Shown: positions 1 through 6,751 of the stretch, piece by piece
How positions within the stretch are numbered: position 1 is the stretch's first letter
How the letters are laid out: the number at the start of each line of letters is the position of its first letter
Source of the DNA: an uncultured Mesorhizobium sp.
GTDB taxonomy: Bacteria; Pseudomonadota; Alphaproteobacteria; Rhizobiales; Rhizobiaceae
Assembly: GCA_950071955.1 (NCBI GenBank)
Contig: CATMOC010000026.1
Location: 1 to 14,720, forward strand
DNA length: 14,720 nucleotides
Direction: 5' to 3'
Program-made: the position numbers and the translations under genes
The notes under the pieces: model-generated
The model's database searches: none
Told to the model about the DNA's origin: nothing
Seen by the model: only the letters and a program-made list of their open reading frames with translations

Positions 1-114
1 GAGGACCATGGCGGTCGAAATCAGCGTCTCGCGCCGCGAAGGCCAAGTGACCTTCGAGGTTTCCTGGCGCACCTGCTGGAGAAAGGTAAATGGGTTGGTG
101 GTTTTTGACGCCAT
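1..114 (-). CDS. secE: Preprotein translocase subunit SecE (N-terminal part, runs off window)
   Basis: SecE is the small essential membrane subunit of the SecYEG protein-export channel. The minus strand reads 38 codons from an ATG at 112-114 to the window edge, beginning MASKTTNPFTFLQQVRQE and continuing to a TWPSRRET stretch. The 'F..QV..E..KV.WP.R.E' pattern is the conserved cytoplasmic amphipathic segment just before the main SecE transmembrane helix; that helix would lie outside the window. Rhizobial SecE proteins are about 65 residues, so a bit over half is present. The gene lies downstream of tRNA-Trp on the same strand, which is the usual order before secE and nusG in alphaproteobacteria; nusG would be expected next. 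No strong Shine-Dalgarno is seen, only a purine-rich stretch before the ATG. Identification is by recognised sequence and context. Confidence 0.9.
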   Translation of the reverse strand, partial: MASKTTNPFTFLQQVRQETSKVTWPSRRETLISTAMVL

Positions 115-278
115 CTGCCGCTCTGCTTTCGAGTACCCGTAGGCCGGGCTTCTGATGGTCCCGATGAAGGGAACGTTCTTCGGTCACGGACAGACATTCG
201 AAAACCGAACATTCTGCCCATGCAATAAGGGCGCGAAAAGCCAATTCCGGCCTCACGCACCGTGTGTCTGGATGCAGC

Positions 279-307
279 TATCTAAAGATGAACGCGCGCC
301 GATGCAA
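279..307 (-). promoter_or_regulatory. Possible promoter upstream of secE
   Basis: On the minus strand TTGCAT (302-307) and TAGATA (279-284) are separated by exactly 17 bp, the same layout as the better candidate in front of tRNA-Trp. The -10 match is weak. It would leave a leader of about 155 nt before the secE start. Read-through from tRNA-Trp could equally drive secE. The rest of the 115-382 gap shows no convincing gene. Confidence 0.3.
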
Positions 308-382
308 GTGGCCATTTCGCCCGATCGCGAAAATGTTCCATGGGGCAGCGGTTACGCTGGGAAACCGCGGCCCGCGATCCGA

Positions 383-458
<76 letters not shown>

Positions 459-471
459 AAGCGCAGGCGGC

Positions 472-500
472 TACATACACATCGCGCGCGCGCCTTGCAA
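472..500 (-). promoter_or_regulatory. Probable sigma-70-type promoter of tRNA-Trp
   Basis: The minus strand carries TTGCAA (495-500) and TATGTA (472-477) with a 17-bp spacer. The -10 ends 14 nt before the first tRNA base at 458, so transcription would start about seven bases upstream of the tRNA. Hexamer matches are moderate, but spacing and placement are right. A GC-alternating spacer lies between the boxes. Confidence 0.45.
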
Positions 501-581
501 TCGGGATGTGCCGTCCACGACATCCGTTTTGCTTCCCGGCGCAGGAAAAGCCCGGTACGCGGCGCTTCCCGCCGAACGCCG

Positions 582-2276
582 CTAGCGGTCGCGGTAGCGA
601 TTCGTGATCGGATAGCGCCGGTCGCGACCGAAATTCTTGCGCGTGATCTTCACGCCGGGCGCGGCCTGCCGTCGCTTGTATTCCGCCACGTAGAGCAGGT
701 GCTCGATGCGCCTGACGGTCTCGCGCGGATGGCCGCGCGCCACGATCTCCTCGGTCGACATCTCGTGCTCGACCAGGCACTCGAGGATGTCGTCCAGCAC
801 CGGATAGGGCGGCAGCGAATCCTGGTCGGTCTGGTTCTCGCGCAATTCGGCCGATGGCGCCTTGGCGATGATGTTCTTCGGGATCACCTCGCCCGACGGC
901 CCCAGCGCACCCGGTGGCACCGTGGAATTGCGCCAGGCGGCGAGCTTGTAGACCTGCATCTTGTAGAGGTCCTTGATCGGATTGAAACCGCCGTTCATAT
1001 CGCCATAGAGCGTGGCGTAGCCGACCGACATCTCGGACTTGTTGCCCGTGGTCACCACCATCGAGCCGAACTTGTTGGACACCGCCATCAGGATCACGCC
1101 GCGCGAGCGGCTCTGCAGGTTTTCCTCGGTGATCCCTTCCTGCGTGCCCTCGAAGAGGTGGCTCAGCGCGCGCGTAAATCCCTCCACCGGCTCGGCGATC
1201 GGCACGATGTCGTAGCGGCAGCCGAGCGCGCGCGCACAGGCTTCGGCGTCGGTCAGCGATTCCTTCGAGGTGTAGCGGTAGGGCAGCATGATCGCGTGCA
1301 GCCGCTCCTCGCCCAGCGCATCGACGGCGAGTGCCGCGCAGATCGCCGAGTCGATGCCGCCCGAGAGCCCGAGGACCACGTTCCTGAAGCCGTTCTTGTT
1401 GACGTAGTCGCGCAGACCCAGCATGCAGGCGCGGTAGTCGGCCTCTTCGGCGTCCGGGATGCGCGACATCGGCCCGTCGACGCAGCGCCAGCCGCCCTCT
1501 CCCTCCCCACCATCGCCACCGCGCTTCCACGTCGTCACCACGACGGCCTCCTCGAACTGGCTCATCTGGAAGGCCAGCGACCTGTCGGCCCCGATGGCGA
1601 AGGAGGCACCGTCGAAGACGAGATCGTCCTGACCGCCGATCTGGTTGGCGTAGAGGATCGGCAGGCCGCTCTCGATCACCTGGCGGATGACGACCTGCTG
1701 GCGCACGTCCATCTTGCCGCGATAGTAGGGCGAGCCGTTCGGGACGAGCAGGATCTCCGCCCCGCTCTCGGCCAGCGTCTCGCACACGCCGAGGTCGCCC
1801 CAGATGTCCTCGCAGATCGGGATGCCCAATCGAATGCCACGATAGTTCACGGGGCCCTGGATCTCGGGCGAGGCCTGGAACACGCGCTTCTCGTCGAACT
1901 CGCCGTAGTTCGGCAGGTCGTACTTGTGCCGCTCGGCGATGATCTCGCCTTTATCCGCCACGATGATCGAATTGTGCAGACCGCTGGCGCGCCGGAGCGG
2001 CACGCCCACGATCACGCCCGGTCCGCCGTCGGCTGTGTCTGCGGCAAGCTGCCTGGCCGCCTCCTCGCACGCCGTCACGAACGAGGTCCGCAGCACGAGA
2101 TCTTCGGGCGGGTAACCCGCGATGAAGAGTTCGGTGAAGAAGACGAGGTCCGCCCCGTGACGCGCCGCGTCCGCCCGCGCCTCACGCGCCTTGGCGAGAT
2201 TGCCGTCGATGTCTCCCACGATGGGGTTCAGCTGGGCGACGGCGATGCGGAGAGTGGAAGGAGCGGACGAGATCAT
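582..2276 (-). CDS. nadE: Glutamine-dependent NAD+ synthetase
   Basis: This cytosolic enzyme makes the last step of NAD+ biosynthesis, amidating deamido-NAD+ with ATP and ammonia taken from glutamine. The 564-residue protein has the two expected domains. An N-terminal nitrilase-type glutaminase (about 8-260) shows the Glu-Lys-Cys triad: E49 in FFTEL, K118 in KYDLPNYGEF and C155 in GIPICEDIW. A C-terminal synthetase domain (about 280-564) carries the ATP-pyrophosphatase P-loop SGGIDS at 305-310, followed by the LPYRYTSKESLTDA stretch typical of the family. The length is normal for the fused bacterial form. The start is the ATG at 2274-2276, eight residues before the conserved LRIAVAQLNP; its Shine-Dalgarno is weak. 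The gene is 75 bp downstream of the RHH gene on the same strand and may be co-transcribed with it. It ends 123 bp before tRNA-Trp with no clear terminator. Confidence 0.96.
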   Translation of the reverse strand: MISSAPSTLRIAVAQLNPIVGDIDGNLAKAREARADAARHGADLVFFTELFIAGYPPEDLVLRTSFVTACEEAARQLAADTADGGPGVIVGVPLRRASGLHNSIIVADKGEIIAERHKYDLPNYGEFDEKRVFQASPEIQGPVNYRGIRLGIPICEDIWGDLGVCETLAESGAEILLVPNGSPYYRGKMDVRQQVVIRQVIESGLPILYANQIGGQDDLVFDGASFAIGADRSLAFQMSQFEEAVVVTTWKRGGDGGEGEGGWRCVDGPMSRIPDAEEADYRACMLGLRDYVNKNGFRNVVLGLSGGIDSAICAALAVDALGEERLHAIMLPYRYTSKESLTDAEACARALGCRYDIVPIAEPVEGFTRALSHLFEGTQEGITEENLQSRSRGVILMAVSNKFGSMVVTTGNKSEMSVGYATLYGDMNGGFNPIKDLYKMQVYKLAAWRNSTVPPGALGPSGEVIPKNIIAKAPSAELRENQTDQDSLPPYPVLDDILECLVEHEMSTEEIVARGHPRETVRRIEHLLYVAEYKRRQAAPGVKITRKNFGRDRRYPITNRYRDR

Positions 2277-2351
2277 GGCAGGGGTTTAGCGCGCGGCAAA
2301 CGGCGCGACAATGGGCGGAGCGACGGTGTCGAGCCCGCGCGATTGATCGAA

Positions 2352-2606
2352 CTAATATTCCTCCGGTAACTCGTCGCCGGGTACCGGCGCCACCGTCCCG
2401 CCTTCGTCCAAGAACCGATCGAATGCTTTTCTCCCGCCACTTCCGGCACGCGAACGGAAATAGCTCTCGGTTTCAAGGGCCGAGAGTTTCTCTGCTACCG
2501 CGATGTTGATGAACTGATTGAGGCTCGGGCCCTCCGCCGCAGCGACGCGTTCCGCCGCCGACTTGAGCGACGGCTGTAGCCGAAGAGCGAGCTTGGACTT
2601 GTTCAT
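2352..2606 (-). CDS. Ribbon-helix-helix protein, HicB-antitoxin-like
   Basis: An 84-residue protein resembling the RHH/HicB-type antitoxin family: a short beta strand (KLALRLQPSL, residues 5-14), a helix (KSAAERVAAAEG), and a second helix with the typical SLNQFINIAVAEKL signature (28-41). Such proteins bind DNA as dimers through the paired strands. The C-terminal half is charged and ends PGDELPEEY, as in many solitary chromosomal members. The ATG is preceded by GCAGGAG at good spacing, so the start is secure. The gene lies 35 bp downstream of the Tag-like gene and upstream of nadE on the same strand. No HicA-like or other toxin gene of ordinary size is adjacent, so a toxin-antitoxin role is not supported by context. 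It may instead be a stand-alone regulator. The family assignment is by pattern only. Confidence 0.7.
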   Translation of the reverse strand: MNKSKLALRLQPSLKSAAERVAAAEGPSLNQFINIAVAEKLSALETESYFRSRAGSGGRKAFDRFLDEGGTVAPVPGDELPEEY

Positions 2607-2641
2607 GTCAAACTCCTGCAGTTCCGGCCCTGAGAAAAGTC

Positions 2642-3355
2642 CTACTCCTCCATATACGCACGCAGCGCCTCCGCCGAACGGTTCTCCCCGATCGACATCG
2701 ACAGGATGCGCGACAGGTGGAGGTAAGGCAGCCCCGTTTCCCTCGCCCAGACGTTCATCTGCGCCTGGATGGCCGCGAGGTCCTTCTTCGAAGTGGGGTT
2801 TTCCGCGATTTCAAGCCCCGCGTCGCGCAGGGCGGCGGCCATGTCGGTCGAGACGATGAAGCCGTCCCAGCCGACCCAGCGAAGAAAATACTGGCCGGTG
2901 TTGCCGCCGAGTCGGCTGCCATGCTTGCCCAGGAATGCCATCAGCCCGACCTGGTCGTCCCCGGGCCAGCCGGCGAGGAATTTTCCGAAGCCGCCGTGCT
3001 CGGCCGAGACGCGGTCGACGAAAGCGGCGTTCTCGCGCACCGATCTGATCTTTTGCGGGTTGCGCACGATGCGGGCGTCGGACGAGAGATCGTGCCAGAA
3101 GTCGTCCGGCTGGAAGAGCAGCCGCTTCGGCTCGAAGCCGAGGAACGCCGCCTCGAATCCGGGCCATTTCTGCTCGATGACGCGCCACACGAAACCGGCC
3201 GAGAAGATCCGGCTTGCCATGGTGGAAAGGATCCGGTCGTCGGAAAGCGCCGCCACCTTTCCGTTGCCCGGTGCGTCGGGCAGAAGGGTCTTCAGCACGT
3301 CCTCGCCGCCCTTGCGGTCCGCCGCGCGTGCCCTGATCTCCTCGAAGCGCTTCAT
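2642..3355 (-). CDS. Divergent 3-methyladenine DNA glycosylase I (Tag)-like protein
   Basis: This 237-residue protein aligns by eye with Tag-type glycosylases, which excise 3-methyladenine in base-excision repair. The segment at 42-76 (IFSAGFVWRVIEQKWPGFEAAFLGFEP) matches the E. coli Tag region around QQAGLSWITVL, with W57 at the place of Tag Trp46. RNPQKIRSVRENA (98-110) matches the Tag RHRGKI region. Several expected features are missing. The protein contains no cysteine at all, so the Cys/His zinc 'snap' of E. coli Tag cannot form, and the position of the proposed catalytic Glu38 is R49. It is also longer at the C-terminus. The start chosen is the ATG at 3353-3355, preceded by GGGAGAAGGGG; an in-frame ATG five codons upstream (3370) is possible but lacks such a site. 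The RHH gene follows by 35 bp. Enzymatic activity as a 3-methyladenine glycosylase is uncertain. Confidence 0.75.
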   Translation of the reverse strand: MKRFEEIRARAADRKGGEDVLKTLLPDAPGNGKVAALSDDRILSTMASRIFSAGFVWRVIEQKWPGFEAAFLGFEPKRLLFQPDDFWHDLSSDARIVRNPQKIRSVRENAAFVDRVSAEHGGFGKFLAGWPGDDQVGLMAFLGKHGSRLGGNTGQYFLRWVGWDGFIVSTDMAAALRDAGLEIAENPTSKKDLAAIQAQMNVWARETGLPYLHLSRILSMSIGENRSAEALRAYMEE

Positions 3356-3371
3356 CCCCTTCTCCCGCATC

Positions 3372-3383
3372 GGCTTGCAAGCC
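3372..3383. promoter_or_regulatory. 12-bp perfect palindrome in a divergent intergenic region
   Basis: GGCTTGCAAGCC is perfectly self-complementary. It lies in the roughly 90-bp space between the divergent Tag-like gene (minus) and the DUF1003 gene (plus), 16 bp before the Tag-like start. Position and symmetry suit an operator, but a 12-bp palindrome can also arise by chance in GC-rich DNA. Confidence 0.25.
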
Positions 3384-3445
3384 TTCCCGCGCTCTGTTCA
3401 ATGGCGGCGGCGCAGCGACGCGCGCCCGCAGCGAAGGAGGCGAAG

Positions 3446-4006
3446 TTGAACAGGACCGTAGCCGATCTGGCGCATCGCTGGCTAGGGCGCCGGCAGGAGG
3501 CGCTCTCCAGTGCCGAAAGCCGCGTGCTGACCAGCGCCGTGGAAGGGCGGCCGGTGGCGCGCGACGTCAATGCGTGGGTACGTGGGGAGGAGCGGTTCGG
3601 CGACCGCCTCGCCGACGGCATCGCGCAGGTCGGCGGTTCCTGGTCGTTCATCGTGGGGTTCGTCCTGTTCCTCGCTCTCTGGACCCTCGGCAACGCCATC
3701 CTGCTCGGTCGCGACACATTCGACCCCTACCCGTTCATCTTCCTGAACCTGATCCTGTCCATGCTGGCCGCGCTCCAGGCGCCGATCATCATGATGGCGC
3801 AGAACCGCCAGGCCGCTCGCGACCGCATCGACGCCGCGCACGACTACGAGGTCAATCTCAAGGCGGAGATCGAGATCATGGCGCTGCACGAGAAGCTCGA
3901 CGAACTGCGGCAGAAGGAAATGACGCTTCTGCGCGAGGAGATCGCGGCGCTCGCGACAGAGATGCGCGCCTTGCGGTCCGGCGAGGCGCCGCAGCCGTCG
4001 GCATGA
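3446..4006 (+). CDS. DUF1003 family membrane protein
   Basis: A 186-residue inner-membrane protein of the DUF1003 family, whose function is not established. Two transmembrane helices are evident at about 66-86 (FIVGFVLFLALWTLGNAILL) and 97-117. They are joined by the diagnostic stretch DPYPFIFLNLILSMLAALQA (93-112), followed by PIIMMAQNRQ. The C-terminal part (about 130-178) is a charged helical or coiled-coil segment rich in Glu, Lys and Leu. The start is the TTG at 3446, because a near-perfect Shine-Dalgarno (GAAGGAGG) sits five bases upstream. An in-frame ATG at 3401 lacks one, and open frame further upstream is only the antisense of the Tag-like gene. The stop overlaps the start of the DedA-like gene as ATGA, so the two are probably translated as a coupled pair and may work together at the membrane. 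Confidence 0.88.
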   Translation: MNRTVADLAHRWLGRRQEALSSAESRVLTSAVEGRPVARDVNAWVRGEERFGDRLADGIAQVGGSWSFIVGFVLFLALWTLGNAILLGRDTFDPYPFIFLNLILSMLAALQAPIIMMAQNRQAARDRIDAAHDYEVNLKAEIEIMALHEKLDELRQKEMTLLREEIAALATEMRALRSGEAPQPSA

Positions 4007-4623
4007 GTGAGACCATCCATTTCCTGGTCGAACGCTACGGGCTGCTCGCCGTCTTCCTGGGCAGCGTGGCCGAGGGCGAGACGGCGGCGATCCTGGCCGG
4101 CTTCTTCGCTCACCAGAAGGTGTTTGCTCCGTGGGCGGCCTTCGCGGCGGCGGCAGTCGGCGCCTTCGTGGGAGACGTCATCTTCTTCGTCGCCGGGCGG
4201 CACTTCTGCGATCACCCGCGGCTGCGACGGCTGCGCGGAACGCCGGCCTTCGCGCGCGCCATGTCCTGGATCGAGCGGCACCCGAACCTCTTCGTCCTGT
4301 CGAACCGCTACGTCTATGGCTTCCGCCTCGTCGGCGGGGTCGCGGCTGGCCTGTCGTCGATCCCGGTCAGTCGCTTCCTCGTGCTCAACGCGCTCTCGGC
4401 CGCCTCCTGGGCGGTCCTGTTCGGCGGCCTCGGCTATTTCGTCGGGCTGGGTGCGGAGGAACTCGTCGGCGAGGCCTTCGAACGGCACGAGCGGCTGTTC
4501 ATCGCACTGGGACTTGCGGTCGTCGGCATCGTCGCCGCCCGTCTGCTCGTCGTGTTCAACCGGCGGCGCAGGCTCAGTGCGGCACCAGGGCCGCGTCGCC
4601 CCGATCCAGAATCAGCGGAATGA
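4003..4623 (+). CDS. DedA family (SNARE-associated/VTT domain) membrane protein
   Basis: A 206-residue polytopic inner-membrane protein of the DedA family; members are linked to phospholipid carrier recycling, membrane homeostasis and proton-dependent transport. Visible family features are the N-terminal FLGSVAEGETAAILAGFFAH (18-37), with its conserved acidic residues, the FFVAGR motif (61-66), and the NRYVYGFRLVGGVAAGLSSI block (101-120), with the conserved arginines of the re-entrant region. Hydrophobic helices follow at about 125-150 and 163-186, with a basic tail (NRRRR) at the end. The ATG at 4003 overlaps the DUF1003 stop by four bases (ATGA), which implies translational coupling. The last 50 bp of coding sequence overlap the 3' end of the convergent hemerythrin gene, so residues from about 190 on are constrained by the other strand. 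A specific substrate cannot be assigned. Confidence 0.9.
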   Translation: MSETIHFLVERYGLLAVFLGSVAEGETAAILAGFFAHQKVFAPWAAFAAAAVGAFVGDVIFFVAGRHFCDHPRLRRLRGTPAFARAMSWIERHPNLFVLSNRYVYGFRLVGGVAAGLSSIPVSRFLVLNALSAASWAVLFGGLGYFVGLGAEELVGEAFERHERLFIALGLAVVGIVAARLLVVFNRRRRLSAAPGPRRPDPESAE

Positions 4624-5164
4624 TCAGATCCTCCTCGTCGTCGAGGTGGCGCGTGAGCATGGCGACCAGCCGCTGGTTGGCGTCGGCATAGGCGTCCGCC
4701 GCAAAGCGTTGCCTGTCCTCACTCTCCTTCAGCGCGCGCAGGAAGCCGTTGGCCGTCTCGGCGTTCATCTCCAGCGCCTCGTGGATCATGTGATGATCGG
4801 CATCGAGGATGTCGAAGCCACGCTTCAGCCTGGTCTCGGCGCGCGCGAAGGCGGGAAAGTAATGCTGGTCCTCGACATTGTGGTGCCCGTCGAGATTGCC
4901 GAGGAAGAAGTTGAGACGCGGGGCGAACCATTGTGCGAATTCATTCGCGTTGGTCCTGCCCTCGCGGTAGTCGGCGATGCCGCCGGTCAGCATGCCGCCG
5001 AGTTCGCGGAACATGCCGTGCCGCTGCAGCCACATGCCGGCCATTCCGCCGATGTTGCGATGTGCGGCCCAGTCCTCGCGGGGATATCTCTCGGCGAGGA
5101 ACTTCAGGTCCTCGGGAAGCCCGGCGCGTCTGGTCAGATCGAGTTCGGCTTGCATGTCGTTCAT
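4574..5164 (-). CDS. Hemerythrin-domain protein
   Basis: A 196-residue, all-helical protein with the spacing of histidines and acids of hemerythrin-like diiron domains: H49 (QRHGMF), H94/H95 with E98 and H101 (GHHNVEDQHYFPAF), H124/H125 and H128 (ADHHMIHEAL), and H173 with D176/E177-E178 (RHLDDEEDLIIP). Such proteins bind two irons and typically sense or scavenge O2, NO or iron; the specific role here is unknown. There is no signal peptide, so it is cytosolic. The ATG at 5162-5164 is chosen because GAAAGGA lies a suitable distance upstream and a TATATT -10 box lies at 5188-5193; an upstream in-frame ATG at 5203 would place the promoter inside the gene. The 3' end overlaps the dedA-like gene on the opposite strand by 50 bp. 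Confidence 0.88.
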   Translation of the reverse strand: MNDMQAELDLTRRAGLPEDLKFLAERYPREDWAAHRNIGGMAGMWLQRHGMFRELGGMLTGGIADYREGRTNANEFAQWFAPRLNFFLGNLDGHHNVEDQHYFPAFARAETRLKRGFDILDADHHMIHEALEMNAETANGFLRALKESEDRQRFAADAYADANQRLVAMLTRHLDDEEDLIIPLILDRGDAALVPH

Positions 5165-5187
5165 CCGGCGGTCCTTTCGAGGCGCCG

Positions 5188-5215
5188 AATATAGGCAAGG
5201 CACGCGCGCGTAAAA
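5188..5215 (-). promoter_or_regulatory. Possible promoter of the hemerythrin gene
   Basis: On the minus strand TATATT (5188-5193) is a good -10 match. It is preceded by TTTTAC (5210-5215) at 16 bp, a fair -35. It sits 24 bp upstream of the chosen start codon. The -35 is weak and the spacer is short by one base. Confidence 0.4.
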
Positions 5216-5281
5216 GAAGGCACGCGCGGGTGCGCCGGTTTCTCCGGCGTTCCCAGCGTGACCCTCACGTGAAGCGGGGCC

Positions 5282-6079
5282 TCACTGGAACAGGTAGGAA
5301 TCGTAGGCGAAGTAGCCGTATTCGCGCGAGGCGTGGACGCGTTCGGCATGCGCCCCGTCGCCGGCAGCCCCGAGCGCGAAGAAGATCGGCATCAAGTGCT
5401 CGTCGGTCGGATGGTTGTCGGTCGGGAACGGCGCCTTGCGCCTCCAGTCGAACAGCGCTTCCGTATCGCCCTCGGCGAATTTTTCGGCGAACCAGTCGGT
5501 GAAGGCGTTGAAGCGCTCCCCGATCTGCGGATCGATCGGCCGGCCGGTGCGCATGACCGTGATGACGGCGCGCAGATTGTGCGTGATGTGGCCAGAGCCG
5601 ATCAGCAGGATGCCCTCCTTTCGCAGCGGCGCGAGTGCGCGTCCGACGGCATAGTGCCAGCGCGCGTCGCGGTCGGGATCGATCGACACCTGCACGACGG
5701 GGATGTCCGCTTCCGGGAAGGCGAGTTTCAACGGTGTCCAGGTGCCGTGGTCGTAGCCGCGCCGCTCGCAGCGCGTCGGCGCCAGCCCCGCCTCGTCGAG
5801 CATCGAGAAGACGCGCTCGGCGAGCTTCGGCTCGCCCGGCGCCGGATAGACCATGCGGTAGAGTTCGGGCGCGAAGCCGCCGAAATCGTAGATCATCTCC
5901 GGGTGCGGATCAGTCACCACCGAGACCCCGCCGGTCTCGAAATGGGCCGACATGATGACGATTGCCTTCGGCCGCTCGATGAGCGCCGGGATGCCTTCCA
6001 GGAAGTGCCGAGCGGCGATGTCGTCGATGACGATGTTGGGTCCGCCGTGCGAGATGAAGAGCGAGGGAAGCGTGGCCAT
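5282..6079 (-). CDS. DODA-type (LigB-like class III) extradiol ring-opening dioxygenase
   Basis: A 265-residue cytosolic protein of the 4,5-DOPA-dioxygenase/YgiD-like branch of the LigB superfamily. Members open catecholic rings with O2 using a metal held by histidines. Conserved histidines are visible at H11 (FISHGGP), H46 (MSAHFETGG), H111 (YDHGTWTPL), H164 (GSGHITHN) and H228 (HPTDEHLMPIFFALGAA). The length fits the family (about 260-270). The start is the ATG at 6077-6079, preceded by AAGGAGA at good spacing; an upstream in-frame ATG at 6157 would add 26 non-conserved residues. The true substrate is unknown; many homologues are only assumed to act on DOPA-like catechols. It lies just downstream of the GFA gene on the same strand and outside the plus-strand aryl-CoA operon, so a link between the two is only conjecture. 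Confidence 0.9.
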   Translation of the reverse strand: MATLPSLFISHGGPNIVIDDIAARHFLEGIPALIERPKAIVIMSAHFETGGVSVVTDPHPEMIYDFGGFAPELYRMVYPAPGEPKLAERVFSMLDEAGLAPTRCERRGYDHGTWTPLKLAFPEADIPVVQVSIDPDRDARWHYAVGRALAPLRKEGILLIGSGHITHNLRAVITVMRTGRPIDPQIGERFNAFTDWFAEKFAEGDTEALFDWRRKAPFPTDNHPTDEHLMPIFFALGAAGDGAHAERVHASREYGYFAYDSYLFQ

Positions 6080-6185
6080 GGGTGGTGTCTCCTTGGCCTC
6101 AAGATAAGCGCTTTGCCCTCTGGCGTGCAGCCTTGCCGCGGAAGACTGAGCGTTCACTGCACGGGAACGGACCGGAAGATCCCGT

Positions 6186-6599
6186 TCAACTGCCCGCGAC
6201 GACGACTCCCGGCGAGGCCGCGAACTGCGGCAGGCCGTCGTCGATCGAATAGTAGTCGCCCTTGTCGGCGACGAAGATGTGCGCCTCGCCCTTCAACCCG
6301 GTCGGGGCATGGAAAGCGCCCGCCATCACGGAGACGATGTCGGAATGATTGTGCTTCCAGAACAGCGCCGAGCCGCAGTGCCGGCAGAAGCCGCGCCGGG
6401 CGAAATCGGACGCCGCATACCAGGTGACGTCCTCCGCGCCCTCGATCTCCAGCCTGTCGCCGGCGACGTTCGTCGCCGCGTAGTAGTGGCCGGTCTGCTT
6501 CCGGCACTGCGAGCAGTGGCAGTAGATCACGCCGCGCAGCGGGCCTTCCGTCCGGAATCGTACCGCCCCGCACAGGCATGCCCCTCGATGTTCGTCCAT
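6186..6599 (-). CDS. CENP-V/GFA domain (glutathione-dependent formaldehyde-activating-like) zinc protein
   Basis: A 137-residue protein with the full cysteine pattern of the GFA/CENP-V fold: C8 and C10 (ACLCGAV), C27, C29 and C32 (YCHCSQCRK), and C72 and C75 (FCRHCGSALF). These bind two zinc ions. The founding member, Gfa of Paracoccus, promotes formation of S-hydroxymethylglutathione from formaldehyde; most homologues, like this one, have unproven substrates. The ATG at 6597-6599 follows GAGAGGGAG at good spacing and directly precedes the conserved ACLCGAV; longer in-frame readings upstream are Arg/Pro-rich and not protein-like. The gene is divergent from the glutamine synthetase-like gene across a 152-bp spacer, and the dioxygenase gene follows 106 bp downstream. 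Confidence 0.88.
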   Translation of the reverse strand: MDEHRGACLCGAVRFRTEGPLRGVIYCHCSQCRKQTGHYYAATNVAGDRLEIEGAEDVTWYAASDFARRGFCRHCGSALFWKHNHSDIVSVMAGAFHAPTGLKGEAHIFVADKGDYYSIDDGLPQFAASPGVVVAGS

Positions 6600-6751
6600 G
6601 GCCGTCTCCCTCTCGTTCTCATGATCGTACGGCGGACGGCGCTCGCCCAGTGCGGATTTTTGAACCTCGGTTGAGCGAAATTCGACCTCCGGGCGGTGAC
6701 CGCTCCCGATTCGCCGGCTAGGTTCACCGGTGGGTAGCGGGAAGGGCGGAC

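Noticed and set aside
346..359. CAGCG-GTTA-CGCTG hairpin downstream of tRNA-Trp
   Set aside because: The stem is 5 bp with no following T-run on the minus strand; it is too weak to call a terminator.
2717..3445. N-terminal extension of the DUF1003 frame
   Set aside because: The extra 243 codons are antisense to the Tag-like gene. The TTG at 3446 has a near-perfect Shine-Dalgarno and begins close to the family-like sequence.
5233..5249. CGCCGG-TTTCT-CCGGCG hairpin between the hemerythrin and dioxygenase genes
   Set aside because: The stem is only 6 bp and has no T-run on either strand, so I would not call it an intrinsic terminator.
6693..6703. GCGGTGACCGC palindrome between the GFA and glutamine synthetase-like genes
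   Set aside because: It is only 11 bp with 5-bp GC-rich arms, common by chance in DNA of this composition, and no matching promoter boxes were found.
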